In this document: piece by piece, positions 33,062 to 41,311 of the stretch
Numbering within the stretch: position 1 is the stretch's first letter
Layout: every line of letters begins with the position of its first letter
From: Streptomyces violascens
GTDB lineage: Bacteria; Actinomycetota; Actinomycetes; Streptomycetales; Streptomycetaceae
DNA: 64,000 bases
Reading direction: 5' to 3'
NCBI RefSeq assembly: GCF_014649955.1
Contig: NZ_BMUA01000001.1
Location: 868,001 to 932,000 of the forward strand
Position numbers and translations under genes: made by a program
The notes under the pieces: model-generated
What the model was told of the DNA's origin: nothing
The model's database searches: none
The model's input: the letters and a program-made list of their open reading frames with translations, nothing else

Positions 33062-33766
33062 ATGACGATCAAGGGCGTTCTCTTCGACTTCTCCGGCACA
33101 CTCTTCCGCGTCGAGCCGGTCCACGACTGGCTCTCCGCCGTCCTCGACGCCTCCGGCGCAGCCCTTCCGGACTCCGAACTCGCCCGCTGCGCAAGGGAGT
33201 TGGAGGAAGCCGGCGCGCTGCCCGGCGGCGCCAACCCGCTGCGGCTGCCCGACCATCTGGCCGACCTGTGGGCCGTACGCGACCGGAGCGGCGAGCTCCA
33301 CCGGGAGACGTACACCGGTCTCGCGCGGCAGGTGGAGCTGCCTGATCCGCGCCTGTACGACCTGCTCTACGACCGCCACATGACCCCGGCCGCCTGGCGC
33401 CCGTACCCCGACACGAAGCAGGTGCTCGGCGGGCTGCGGCAGCGCGGCATCAAGATCGGCGTGGTCAGCAACATCGGGTGGGACCTGCGGCCGGTCTTCC
33501 GCGCGCACGGCATGGACGACTTCGTGGACGCGTACGTCCTGTCCTTCGAGCACGAGGCGCAGAAGCCGGACGAGCGGCTGTTCAGGGCGGCCTGCGAGGA
33601 GCTCGGGCAGGACCCGGGCGAGGTCCTCATGGTGGGCGACGACCGGCGGGCCGACGGCGGCGCCGCGACGCTCGGCTGCGCGGTGCACTTCGTCGACCAT
33701 CTGCCGGTGGACGAGCGCCCGGAGGCTCTGCTGCCGGTGCTCGCACTGGCCGGGGAGGGCTGCTGA
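33062..33766 (+). CDS. HAD family hydrolase
   Basis: A 234-residue HAD-IA hydrolase. Motif I is DFSGTLF, with Ser in the place usually taken by Asp or Asn after the nucleophile, so DxxGTL rather than DxDGT. Motif II is VVSNIGWD, motif III the Lys in AQKPDERLF and motif IV MVGDDRRADGG. The nucleophile Asp10 is retained, while the general acid position is Ser12, which favours dehalogenase-like or weak phosphatase activity. ATG 33062 is 19 bases after PAP2. Confidence 0.87.
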   Translation: MTIKGVLFDFSGTLFRVEPVHDWLSAVLDASGAALPDSELARCARELEEAGALPGGANPLRLPDHLADLWAVRDRSGELHRETYTGLARQVELPDPRLYDLLYDRHMTPAAWRPYPDTKQVLGGLRQRGIKIGVVSNIGWDLRPVFRAHGMDDFVDAYVLSFEHEAQKPDERLFRAACEELGQDPGEVLMVGDDRRADGGAATLGCAVHFVDHLPVDERPEALLPVLALAGEGC

Positions 33767-33910
33767 GCAGCCGGAAGGAGTGACCTGAAGGGGTCGGAGA
33801 AAAGGGGGCCACCCATTCGGGGTGATCCCCCGCGTCACCCCGAACGAGCAGCCGACGCCGCAGGTCAGACCCCGGCGAAGGGGTACCGTCCCGCGACAGC
33901 CTGAGTATAT

Positions 33911-33923
33911 TGGCTCCGAGCCA
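33911..33923. promoter_or_regulatory. Inverted repeat upstream of TetR gene
   Basis: TGGCT-CCG-AGCCA is a 5-base inverted repeat, 20 bases before the TetR ATG and within the likely promoter. Suggests autoregulation. Confidence 0.45.
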
Positions 33924-33943
33924 GTCAACGCAGGAGTTACAGC

Positions 33944-34546
33944 ATGTCCCCGCGCAGCGCATCGGTCAATGAAGAATTGCGCAGACGTTCTCGCGAGCGG
34001 CTGCTGCAAGCCACTGTGGAACTGGTGGCGGAACGTGGCTATGAGTCGACGACCCTCGGCGACATCGCGGACCGGGCCGGTTCGGCCCGCGGCCTGGTGT
34101 CGTACTACTTCCCGGGCAAGCGCCAGCTGCTCCAGTCCGCGGTGCACCGCCTCATGCATCTGACCCTCGAAGCGGGCCTGGAGCGCGAGCCGCAGACCGC
34201 CGACGGGCACGAGCGCCTTGCCCGCGCCATAGACGCGATCCTCGGGCTCACGCGCTCCCAGCCGGTCCTCATGCGGGCCCACATGGCGGGCATCCTGCAG
34301 GCCCAGGGGTTCGTGCAGTGCCCCGAGCAGCAGCGCCTGGCCGCCCTTCTGCGCGACACCGTGGAGCGGTACGGCTCGCAGGACGTGGACACCGAGTACC
34401 CGCTGCTGCGGGCCAACCTGATGGGTGCCGTCTTCGCCGCACTCCTTCCGGGTGCCCCGATGGACGCGACGACCCTACGGGCCGAGCTGTTCCAGCGGTA
34501 CGGGCTCGACTGGGAGCTGGGCGCGCCGCCGGAACCGACCCCCTGA
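33944..34546 (+). CDS. TetR/AcrR family regulator
   Basis: A 200-residue repressor. The helix-turn-helix is in ERLLQATVELVAERGYESTTLGDIADRAGSARGLVSYYFPGKRQLL; the rest is helical ligand domain without closer resemblance. CAGGAG lies before the ATG at 33944. An inverted repeat just upstream suggests autoregulation, and the adjacent ferredoxin-NADP reductase gene is the likeliest further target. The ligand is unknown. Confidence 0.9.
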   Translation: MSPRSASVNEELRRRSRERLLQATVELVAERGYESTTLGDIADRAGSARGLVSYYFPGKRQLLQSAVHRLMHLTLEAGLEREPQTADGHERLARAIDAILGLTRSQPVLMRAHMAGILQAQGFVQCPEQQRLAALLRDTVERYGSQDVDTEYPLLRANLMGAVFAALLPGAPMDATTLRAELFQRYGLDWELGAPPEPTP

Positions 34547-34641
34547 CCGGCGGCGGATGTCTATCCGCCATGCGCACGACGGTGCCATCCTGAAGGTCCT
34601 CTACGGTCTTCTGCGGTTCTCTCTCCCAAGGAGCACCCGCC

Positions 34642-35988
34642 ATGCTGCGCATCGCCGTCGTCGGATCCGGGCCGAGCGGGGTCTACACCGCCCAGAGCCT
34701 GGTGGAGCAGAGCGCGGTCGCGGAGGTCCATGTGGACGTCCTGGACCGGCTGCCGTGCCCGTACGGCCTGGTCCGCTACGGGGTCGCCCCGGACCACGAG
34801 AAGATCAAGTCGCTGCAGAACAATCTGCGTACGGTCCTGGAGAACGGCAGGATCCGCTTTCTGGGGCATGTCGAGGTGGGTCCGGGCGGCGTCGCGCCCG
34901 AGCTGCTGCTGCGGCTGTACCACGCGGTGGTGTACTGCGTCGGCGCCAAGTCCGACCGGCACCTGGGGATTCCCGGCGAGGACCTGCCGGGCAGTTTCTC
35001 CGCGACCGAGTTCGTGTCCTGGTACAGCGCGCACCCCGACAGCGACCCCAACGCCTTTGTCCTGGGCGCCCGCTCGGCCGTGGTGATCGGCGCGGGCAAT
35101 GTGGCGGTGGACGTCGCGCGCATGCTGGCGCGCGGCGCGGACGAGCTGCGGCCGACCGATGTGCCGCAGTCGGCGCTCGGCGCGCTCGCCGTCAGCCGGG
35201 TGCACGAGGTCCACATGGCGGCCCGGCGCGGCCCCTCGCAGGCCCGCTTCACCACCAAGGAGCTGCGGGAGCTGGGCGCGCTGCCGGGCGCGGACGTGAC
35301 GGTGGACGCCGTCGAGCTGGCCCGGGACCCGGACTTCGTGGACCCTTCGGCATTGCCGGGCGCGGTCCGGCGCAATGTGGAGGTGCTGCGCGGCTGGGTC
35401 GGGCGCGGACAGCGGGCCGGCGTACGCCGACTTCACCTGCGGTTCTATCTGCGCCCCGTGGAGCTTTTGGAGCGGAACGGCAGGGTGGGCGCGGTGCGCT
35501 TCGAGCGGACGGTGCCGGACGGCGCGGGCGGGGTGCTCGGCACCGGCACGTACGAGGACATCGAGGCGCAGCTGGTGCTGCGGGCGGTCGGCTACCGCGG
35601 GGTGCCTCCGCAGGGGCTGCCGTTCGACCCGGCGACCGGGACGGTGCCGCACGCGGCGGGCCGGGTGCTGCGCGAGGGGACCGCGTCGCCGGGCGAGTAC
35701 GTGGCGGGCTGGATCAAGCGCGGCCCGACGGGCGTGATCGGCACCAACCGCCCCTGCGCGAAGGAGACGGTGACCTCACTCCTTCAGGACGCCCCGCGTC
35801 TCGCCGGGCGCCCGGTGGCGGCCGAACCCCTCGACGCGCTGCGGGAGTTGGGTCTTCACCCGGTGACCTGGCAGGGCTGGCTGGCGATCGAGCGCGCCGA
35901 GGCCGAGCTCGGCGAGTCGCTCGGGCGCCGCTCGGTGAAGATCCCCGACTGGGACGGGCTCCTTACGGCGGCGCTGGGTAGGGGCTGA
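34642..35988 (+). CDS. FprA-like ferredoxin-NADP+ reductase (adrenodoxin reductase family)
   Basis: A 448-residue flavoprotein of the adrenodoxin reductase/FprA family. FAD binding is by VVGSGPSGVYTAQSL; the family segment CPYGLVRYGVAPDHEKIKSLQN follows. VVIGAGNVAVDVARML is the NADPH motif with RRGPSQARFTTKELREL recognising the 2'-phosphate, and GWIKRGPTGVIGTNR lies near the flavin at the C-terminus. It would deliver electrons from NADPH to ferredoxins serving P450 or other oxygenases. AAGGAG precedes the ATG. No ferredoxin or P450 gene adjoins it. Confidence 0.92.
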   Translation: MLRIAVVGSGPSGVYTAQSLVEQSAVAEVHVDVLDRLPCPYGLVRYGVAPDHEKIKSLQNNLRTVLENGRIRFLGHVEVGPGGVAPELLLRLYHAVVYCVGAKSDRHLGIPGEDLPGSFSATEFVSWYSAHPDSDPNAFVLGARSAVVIGAGNVAVDVARMLARGADELRPTDVPQSALGALAVSRVHEVHMAARRGPSQARFTTKELRELGALPGADVTVDAVELARDPDFVDPSALPGAVRRNVEVLRGWVGRGQRAGVRRLHLRFYLRPVELLERNGRVGAVRFERTVPDGAGGVLGTGTYEDIEAQLVLRAVGYRGVPPQGLPFDPATGTVPHAAGRVLREGTASPGEYVAGWIKRGPTGVIGTNRPCAKETVTSLLQDAPRLAGRPVAAEPLDALRELGLHPVTWQGWLAIERAEAELGESLGRRSVKIPDWDGLLTAALGRG

Positions 35989-36019
35989 GGCCGCGCCCGG
36001 ATGGCCCTGCCGGAGCAGC

Positions 36020-36382
36020 TCAGGCGTCGTCGCCGAGCCGCCCGGCCTCTCGTCGCGCCGCGTCCAGAATGTTGTCGAGCAGGCCGGGGAAGAGGGCGTC
36101 GAGGTCGGCGCGGCGCAGGCCGTTCATCTTGGCGGTGCCCCGGTAGACCTGCTCGATCACGCCGGCCTCGCGCAGCACGCGGAAGTGGTGGGTGGTCGTC
36201 GACTTGGTGACGGGCAGCACGAAGTGCGAGCAGGAGAGCTCGTCCTCGGTCGTGGCGAGCGCCCGGACCACCCGCATCCGCATCGGGTCGGACAGCGCGT
36301 GCAGGACGCACTCCAGGCGGATCTCGTCGCGCGCCGGATGGGCGAGTTCACGGGTGTTCGTGGCGGTGGTCACGGAGCTCAT
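36020..36382 (-). CDS. ArsR-type winged-helix regulator
   Basis: A 120-residue winged-helix repressor. LHALSDPMRMRVVRALATTEDELSC and STTTHHFRVLREAGVIEQVYRGTAKMNGLRRADLDALFPGLL form the ArsR fold; the TTHHF recognition helix is typical. Cys residues are few, so no metal site is evident, and it belongs to the small-molecule or redox-responsive branch. It is divergent from the Old Yellow Enzyme gene, and two identical-form palindromes occupy the shared promoter. ATG 36382; an upstream ATG at 36409 would place one operator inside the gene. Confidence 0.88.
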   Translation of the reverse strand: MSSVTTATNTRELAHPARDEIRLECVLHALSDPMRMRVVRALATTEDELSCSHFVLPVTKSTTTHHFRVLREAGVIEQVYRGTAKMNGLRRADLDALFPGLLDNILDAARREAGRLGDDA

Positions 36383-36384
36383 TG

Positions 36385-36400
36385 TACGAGACTCGTCGTA
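36385..36400. promoter_or_regulatory. Operator copy 1 for the ArsR-type regulator
   Basis: TACGA-N6-TCGTA inverted repeat immediately before the regulator ATG. It also contains the perfect 11-base palindrome ACGAGACTCGT. Confidence 0.6.
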
Positions 36401-36418
36401 GTTTGACATCCCCCGTAC

Positions 36419-36434
36419 TACGAGAGCTATCGTA
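36419..36434. promoter_or_regulatory. Operator copy 2 for the ArsR-type regulator
   Basis: A second TACGA-N6-TCGTA repeat, 34 bases from the first and 56 bases before the Old Yellow Enzyme start. The matching arms and spacer support cooperative binding by one regulator to both promoters. Confidence 0.6.
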
Positions 36435-36489
36435 CGAAGCGTTCCCGGCGCCGTACCGGCGCCCCGGGTCATGTCGACTGGAGTCTGCC

Positions 36490-37581
36490 GTGCCTGCTGC
36501 GAGTGCCCTCTTCGAGCCCTACACCCTGCGGTCCGTGACCGTCCCGAACCGGGTCTGGATGGCGCCGATGTGCCAGTACTCGGCCGAGGTCTTCGGGCCG
36601 AACGCGGGCGTGGCCCACGACTGGCACTTCGCCCACTACGCGGCCCGCGCCGCCGGCGGCACCGGCCTGATCCTGGTCGAGGCCACGGCCGTCAGCCCCG
36701 AGGGCCGGATCTCGCCCGCAGACCTCGGCATCTGGAACGACACCCAGGTCGAGGCGCTGCGCCGTATCACCACGTTCCTGGAGGGCCAGGGCACCGTCCC
36801 CGGCATCCAGATCGCACACGCCGGCCGCAAGGCCTCCACGGACCGCCCCTGGCTGGGCGGGGCGCCGCTGGCCCCGGACAGCGAGGAGGGCTGGCAGCCG
36901 GTCGGCCCGAGCGCGGTGGCCTGGGACGAGCGCCACACCGTCCCCACCGAGCTGACGATTGATCACATCAGGGAAATCGTCGGCCAGTTCGCCGATGCTG
37001 CCCGTCGGGCCCTCGACGCCGGGTTCAAGGTCGTCGAGATCCACGGTGCGCACGGCTACCTGATCGGCCAGTTCCTCTCCCCGCACTCCAACAAGCGCAC
37101 CGACGAGTACGGCGGCTCGTTCGAGAACCGCACCCGCTTCGCCCTCGAAGTCACCGATGCCGTACGCGCCGTGTGGCCCGAGGAGCTGCCGCTCTTCTTC
37201 CGCATCTCCGCCACCGACTGGCTGGAGGAGGGCGGCTGGAGCGCCGACGAGACCGTGCGCCTGGCCGCGCTGCTCAAGGAGCACGGCGTGGACCTCCTGG
37301 ATGTGTCGACCGGCGGCAACGCCTCGGGCGTACGCATTCCGACGGGGCCCGGCTACCAGGTGCCGTTCGCCGAGCGCGTGCACAACGAGAGCCCGCTCGC
37401 GGTCGCGGCCGTCGGCCTGATCACCGAGCCGGCGCAGGCCGAGAAGATCCTCGCGAACGGCGAGGCGGACGCGATCCTGCTGGGCCGCGAGCTCCTGCGC
37501 AACCCGTCGTGGGCCCGCCAGGCGGCCCGCGAACTGGGCGGCGACGTGCACGTGCCGGACCAGTACCACCGCTCGGTCTGA
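36490..37581 (+). CDS. NADH:flavin oxidoreductase (Old Yellow Enzyme, YqjM type)
   Basis: A 363-residue FMN ene-reductase of the YqjM/NamA class. PNRVWMAPMCQYSAE places the redox-tuning Cys, HAGRKAS and EIHGAHGYLIGQFLSPHSNKRTDEYGGS hold the substrate His pair and FMN contacts, and AVGLITEPAQAEKIL plus GRELLRNPSW bind the FMN phosphate. It reduces activated C=C bonds of electrophiles. The GTG at 36490 follows GGAG. Divergent from the ArsR-type gene and probably induced by the electrophile it removes. Confidence 0.93.
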   Translation: MPAASALFEPYTLRSVTVPNRVWMAPMCQYSAEVFGPNAGVAHDWHFAHYAARAAGGTGLILVEATAVSPEGRISPADLGIWNDTQVEALRRITTFLEGQGTVPGIQIAHAGRKASTDRPWLGGAPLAPDSEEGWQPVGPSAVAWDERHTVPTELTIDHIREIVGQFADAARRALDAGFKVVEIHGAHGYLIGQFLSPHSNKRTDEYGGSFENRTRFALEVTDAVRAVWPEELPLFFRISATDWLEEGGWSADETVRLAALLKEHGVDLLDVSTGGNASGVRIPTGPGYQVPFAERVHNESPLAVAAVGLITEPAQAEKILANGEADAILLGRELLRNPSWARQAARELGGDVHVPDQYHRSV

Positions 37582-37600
37582 CACTCGGCTTCCCTGTATT

Positions 37601-37796
37601 TCAAGGGACTTGGAAGGGTTCGCCCACTCCGGTGAACGGACCCTTCGTCGCGCTGTCGCCGTGGTACGCGATGCACGTCCACGATCCGTCGTCGTCCCGG
37701 CGCTCCACGCTCCGGTGACTGCCCGCCCCTGCGCGGGTCGCTGGACGGGTGCGCGGCGACGAAGGACTCGGCGGCCTCCCCGGTGATGTCGGCCAT
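37601..37796 (-). pseudogene. Frameshifted small gene remnant
   Basis: From ATG 37796 one frame reads MADITGEAAESFVAAHPSS; about 60 bases on, the sensible sequence continues in another frame as SVERRDDDGSWTCIAYHGD and ends EPFQVP at a TGA (37601). The two halves together look like one short protein of about 65 residues broken by a single-base shift near 37735. This could be a true mutation or a sequencing error. No function is assigned. Confidence 0.4.
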
Positions 37797-37830
37797 GCCG
37801 CGTCCGGCCCGAAATCCCTTATGGAGACAG

Positions 37831-38655
37831 CTAGTTGACGTGATCCGGGTCGGAGTCGGCGATCTGCTCGTAGAGCGGCTGGGCCTGGAACCAGCCCGCG
37901 AAGTGGCCGCCGAGCTGGCCGCGGGTGTGCAGGGCGGTGTCGCGGTCGATGTGCCGGGGGGTGCCGGCGGCCATGGCGAGGAGCTGGGCCTGGCAGGAGC
38001 GCTCCATGGTGATGAACCACCACACCGCCTCGGCGACGGAGTGCCCGACGGTGAGCAGCCCGTGGTTCTGGAGGATCACCGCCTTGTACGCGCCGAGGGC
38101 GGCCGCGATCCGCTTGCCCTCCTCGGCGTCGTCGACGACGCCCCGGTAGTCGCCGTAGAGGCCGTGGTCCTCGAAGAACGCGCAGGCGTCCTGGGTAATC
38201 GGGTCGAGCGGGATGCCGAGCGAGGAGAACGCCTTGCCGTGCAGGGAGTGCGAGTGGGCAGCGGCGATCGCGTCGGGGCGGGCCTGGTGGACGGCCGCGT
38301 GGATGACGAACGCGGCGCGGTTCACCGGGCGGGTGCCGTGCACGAGGTTGCCCGCGTGGTCGACGAGGATCAGGTCGGACGCCTTGATCCGGCCGAAGCT
38401 CATGCCGAACGGGTTCACCCAGAACCGGTCGGTGTGCTCCGGGTCGCGAACGGTGATGTGCCCGGCCACGCCTTCGGAGAAGCCGAAGCGGCCGAACAGC
38501 CGGAATCCGGCGGCGAGTTGCTCCTTGCGGTAGCGGCGCTCCTCCTCGACGTCCTCGAAGACGGGCGGCAGGGGAATGGTGACCCCTTCGGGCATGGGGC
38601 CCGCCGCGCCCGCGATCACCTCGGCGGGGGCCGGAGCCGCGCCTTCGTCACTCAT
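37831..38655 (-). CDS. Class II aldolase/adducin family protein
   Basis: A 274-residue class II aldolase/adducin-type protein. FGFSEGVAGHITVRDP begins the fold, and the zinc ligands appear in AIAAAHSHSLHGKAFS (HSH) and ILQNHGLLTVGHS (NHG). Such enzymes cleave or epimerise phosphorylated sugars, but many streptomycete members have unknown substrates. GGAGG precedes the ATG at 38655. It is divergent from a TetR gene and a 26-base palindrome lies between them, so that regulator very likely controls it. Confidence 0.87.
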   Translation of the reverse strand: MSDEGAAPAPAEVIAGAAGPMPEGVTIPLPPVFEDVEEERRYRKEQLAAGFRLFGRFGFSEGVAGHITVRDPEHTDRFWVNPFGMSFGRIKASDLILVDHAGNLVHGTRPVNRAAFVIHAAVHQARPDAIAAAHSHSLHGKAFSSLGIPLDPITQDACAFFEDHGLYGDYRGVVDDAEEGKRIAAALGAYKAVILQNHGLLTVGHSVAEAVWWFITMERSCQAQLLAMAAGTPRHIDRDTALHTRGQLGGHFAGWFQAQPLYEQIADSDPDHVN

Positions 38656-38714
38656 GTGCGTTCCTCCTGGGGGGGGAGTTGCGGGTGGGGCGAAGGGAGT
38701 TGCCGGAGAGCTCA

Positions 38715-38740
38715 TATCGGATACATTCACGTATCCGATA
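38715..38740. promoter_or_regulatory. TetR operator, 26-base palindrome
   Basis: TATCGGATAC-N6-GTATCCGATA is a perfect inverted repeat with 10-base arms, midway between the divergent aldolase and TetR genes (60 and 56 bases from the two starts). Confidence 0.75.
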
Positions 38741-38795
38741 CGCGTTCGGATGCTTTCCGAGTGCGTACGCGCTGTCAAGGGTCCGGGAGCGACAC

Positions 38796-39404
38796 GTGCC
38801 CAAGGGAACGACGAAGCGGCGGCCGCAGACGCTGGCACGGCTGCTCGACGCCGCGCTGGAGGTGTTCGCCGAGTCCGGCTTCGGGGCGGCCAGGATCGAG
38901 GACGTCTGCCGGCGAGCGGGCTACACGCGCGGCGCGTTCTACTCCAACTTCTCCTCCAAGGAGGAGCTGTTCTTCGCCCTCTTCGACGCGCACGCGGCAC
39001 GCGAGCTGGAGCGGATCACCAGGCTGGCCGACGAGACGGACGACCGCGATCTGTCAGTGACGCGGATCGCCTCGCTGCTCGCGCACGTCGAGCCCGACGA
39101 GCGCACCTGGTTCCTGGTGACCACCGAGTTCACCCTGTACGCGATCCGCAATCCGGAGGCGGCCGCCCGGCTCGCCGATCATGACGCGCGGCTGCGCGAG
39201 CAGGCGGCGGCCCTGCTCGGCGGCCTGCTGGCGAGGGCCGGGCTCCGGCCGCGCGGGGATCTGGCGGAACTCGTTCGGGTCGTGGTCGCGCTACGTGAGG
39301 GGGCGCTCGGTCAGAGTTATGTGGAGCCGGATGCCCCGGCGCCCGGCGCTTTGGCCGAGCAATTCCTGCCGTACCTCGTGGAAGCCGTGACAGAACCCCT
39401 CTGA
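38796..39404 (+). CDS. TetR/AcrR family regulator
   Basis: A 202-residue repressor with helix-turn-helix LLDAALEVFAESGFGAARIEDVCRRAGYTRGAFYSNFSSKEELFFALF, the AFYxxFxxKExL form common in this branch. The C-terminal half is helical and unassigned. The GTG at 38796 follows GGGAG. It is divergent from the class II aldolase gene with a long palindrome between them, the probable operator for both. Confidence 0.91.
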   Translation: MPKGTTKRRPQTLARLLDAALEVFAESGFGAARIEDVCRRAGYTRGAFYSNFSSKEELFFALFDAHAARELERITRLADETDDRDLSVTRIASLLAHVEPDERTWFLVTTEFTLYAIRNPEAAARLADHDARLREQAAALLGGLLARAGLRPRGDLAELVRVVVALREGALGQSYVEPDAPAPGALAEQFLPYLVEAVTEPL

Positions 39405-39493
39405 GCTGCCTCTTTCCCGTCTTGGAGGCCGTTGTCAGTGGCCGGGTGCACACTGGCCACTATCCGGAACAACGGCGTTTTGGAGGGACCGGC

Positions 39494-40582
39494 ATGACCG
39501 AGGTATTGCTCACGGTGGGTACGCGCAAGGGGCTCTTCGTCGGCCGCAGGCGCGGCGGGACCTGGGAGTTCGAAGGGCCGCACTTCAACGCCCAGGCGGT
39601 GTACTCCGTCGCCATCGACACCCGGTACCAGCCGTCGCCCCGGCTTCTGGTCGGCGGGGACAGCATGCACTGGGGCCCGTCGGTGTTCCACTCCGACGAC
39701 CTGGGCCGGACCTGGACCGAGCCGAAGCAACCGGCGGTGAAGTTCCCCGAGTTCACGGGGGCTTCCCTTGAGCGGGTGTGGCAGCTGCGCCCGGCGGGAC
39801 CCGAGGCACCGGGTGTGGTGTACGCGGGGACGGAGCCGGCCGCGCTGTTCCGCTCGGAGGACGGCGGCGAGAGCTTCGAGCTCGTACGGCCCCTGTGGGA
39901 GCATCCGACGCGCTCGCGGTGGGTCCCCGGCGGCGGGGGCGAGGGCCTGCACACCATCGTCACGGACCCGCGCGACACCCGGGCGCTCACCGTCGCCGTG
40001 TCGACGGCGGGCGTGTTCCGCACACAGGACGGCGGGGAGAGCTGGGCCCCCGCGAACAAGGGCGTCTCGGCGGTGTTCCTGCCGGACCCGAACCCGGAGT
40101 TCGGCCAGTGCGTCCACAAGATCGCCCAGGACCCGGCCGACCCGGACCGGCTCTATCTGCAGAACCACTGGGGCGTCTACCGAAGCGACAACGCCGGTGA
40201 GCAGTGGACGGACATCGGCGCGGGCCTGCCCTCCACCTTCGGCTTCGCGGCCGCCACCCATCCGCGCCGCTCCGGCACCGCCTACGTCTTCCCGATCACG
40301 GCCGACTCCGACCGGGTTCCGGCGGACAACAAGTGCCGGGTCTTCCGCACCGAGGACGCGGGCAAGAACTGGGAGCCGCTCTCTGCGGGCCTGCCGCAGG
40401 ACGCCCACTACGGCACGGTGCTGCGCGACGCACTGTGCACGGACGACGCCGACCCGGCCGGGGTGTACTTCGGCAACCGCAACGGCGAGGTGTACGCGAG
40501 CGCGGACGACGGCGACAGCTGGAGCCTGCTCGCCTCGCACCTGCCGGACGTGCTGTGCGTACGGGCGGCGGTGATCGGCTGA
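39494..40582 (+). CDS. WD40/YVTN/BNR-like repeat protein (sialidase-type propeller)
   Basis: A 362-residue beta-propeller with at least six Asp-box (BNR) repeats: FHSDDLGRTW, FRSEDGGESF, FRTQDGGESW, YRSDNAGEQW, FRTEDAGKNW and YASADDGDSW. There is no signal peptide and the sialidase catalytic Arg triad is not obvious, so it is likely a binding or scaffold protein or an enzyme of unknown type, not a sialidase. TGGAGGG precedes the ATG at 39494. Confidence 0.85.
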   Translation: MTEVLLTVGTRKGLFVGRRRGGTWEFEGPHFNAQAVYSVAIDTRYQPSPRLLVGGDSMHWGPSVFHSDDLGRTWTEPKQPAVKFPEFTGASLERVWQLRPAGPEAPGVVYAGTEPAALFRSEDGGESFELVRPLWEHPTRSRWVPGGGGEGLHTIVTDPRDTRALTVAVSTAGVFRTQDGGESWAPANKGVSAVFLPDPNPEFGQCVHKIAQDPADPDRLYLQNHWGVYRSDNAGEQWTDIGAGLPSTFGFAAATHPRRSGTAYVFPITADSDRVPADNKCRVFRTEDAGKNWEPLSAGLPQDAHYGTVLRDALCTDDADPAGVYFGNRNGEVYASADDGDSWSLLASHLPDVLCVRAAVIG

Positions 40583-40624
40583 GGTTGACGGGGGCGGGAA
40601 TGCCGCGGGTGCTGCGCCAGTAGA

Positions 40625-41311
40625 GTGACGGCCGTGGCAGCACGACCGTTGAAAGAGATCGTCGAGCCCGGCTGGGCGGACGCACTGGAACCCGTGGCCG
40701 GAAGGGTCGCCGCGATGGGCGACTTCCTTCGGGAGGAGATCGCGGCAGGACGCACCTACCTGCCGTCAGGAGCGAATGTGCTGCGGGCTTTTCAGCAGCC
40801 GTTCCACGAGGTGCGGGTGCTGATCGTCGGCCAGGACCCGTATCCGACGCCGGGGCATGCGGTGGGCCTGTCGTTCTCGGTGGCGCCCGAAGTGCGGCCG
40901 CTGCCGGGCAGTCTGGAGAACATCTTCCGCGAGCTGAACTCCGACCTCGGGTTGCCCAGGCCGTCGAACGGCGATCTGACGCCGTGGACGCGGCAGGGGG
41001 TGCTGCTGCTCAACAGGGCGCTCACGACAGCGCCCCGCAAGCCCGCCGCCCACCGGGGCAAGGGCTGGGAGGAGGTCACAGAACAGGCCATCCGGGCACT
41101 GGTCGCGCGCGGCACCCCGCTCGTGTCGGTGCTGTGGGGCCGGGACGCCCGCAATCTGCGTCCGCTGCTCGGCGACCTCCCGGCGATCGAGTCCGCGCAC
41201 CCCTCCCCCATGTCGGCGGACCGCGGCTTCTTCGGCTCGCGTCCCTTCAGCCGTACGAACGAACTTCTCCAGCGGCAGGGCGCCGAGCCCGTCGACTGGC
41301 GCCTGCCGTGA
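40625..41311 (+). CDS. ung: Uracil-DNA glycosylase
   Basis: A 228-residue family 1 uracil-DNA glycosylase that starts base-excision repair of deaminated cytosine. The water-activating motif is [17 protein letters not shown] (Asp71), LLLNRALTT positions the base, and [24 protein letters not shown] contains the catalytic His and the minor-groove loop. The start is GTG 40625; GTG 40634 is an alternative. Its stop overlaps the next start by four bases (GTGA), coupling it to a sugar-kinase-like gene. Confidence 0.95.
   Translation: MTAVAARPLKEIVEPGWADALEPVAGRVAAMGDFLREEIAAGRTYLPSGANVLRAFQQPFHEVRVLIVGQDPYPTPGHAVGLSFSVAPEVRPLPGSLENIFRELNSDLGLPRPSNGDLTPWTRQGVLLLNRALTTAPRKPAAHRGKGWEEVTEQAIRALVARGTPLVSVLWGRDARNLRPLLGDLPAIESAHPSPMSADRGFFGSRPFSRTNELLQRQGAEPVDWRLP

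Noticed and set aside
39494..40582. Calling the BNR-repeat protein a sialidase
   Set aside because: Asp boxes are present but the catalytic Arg triad and a signal peptide are not evident.
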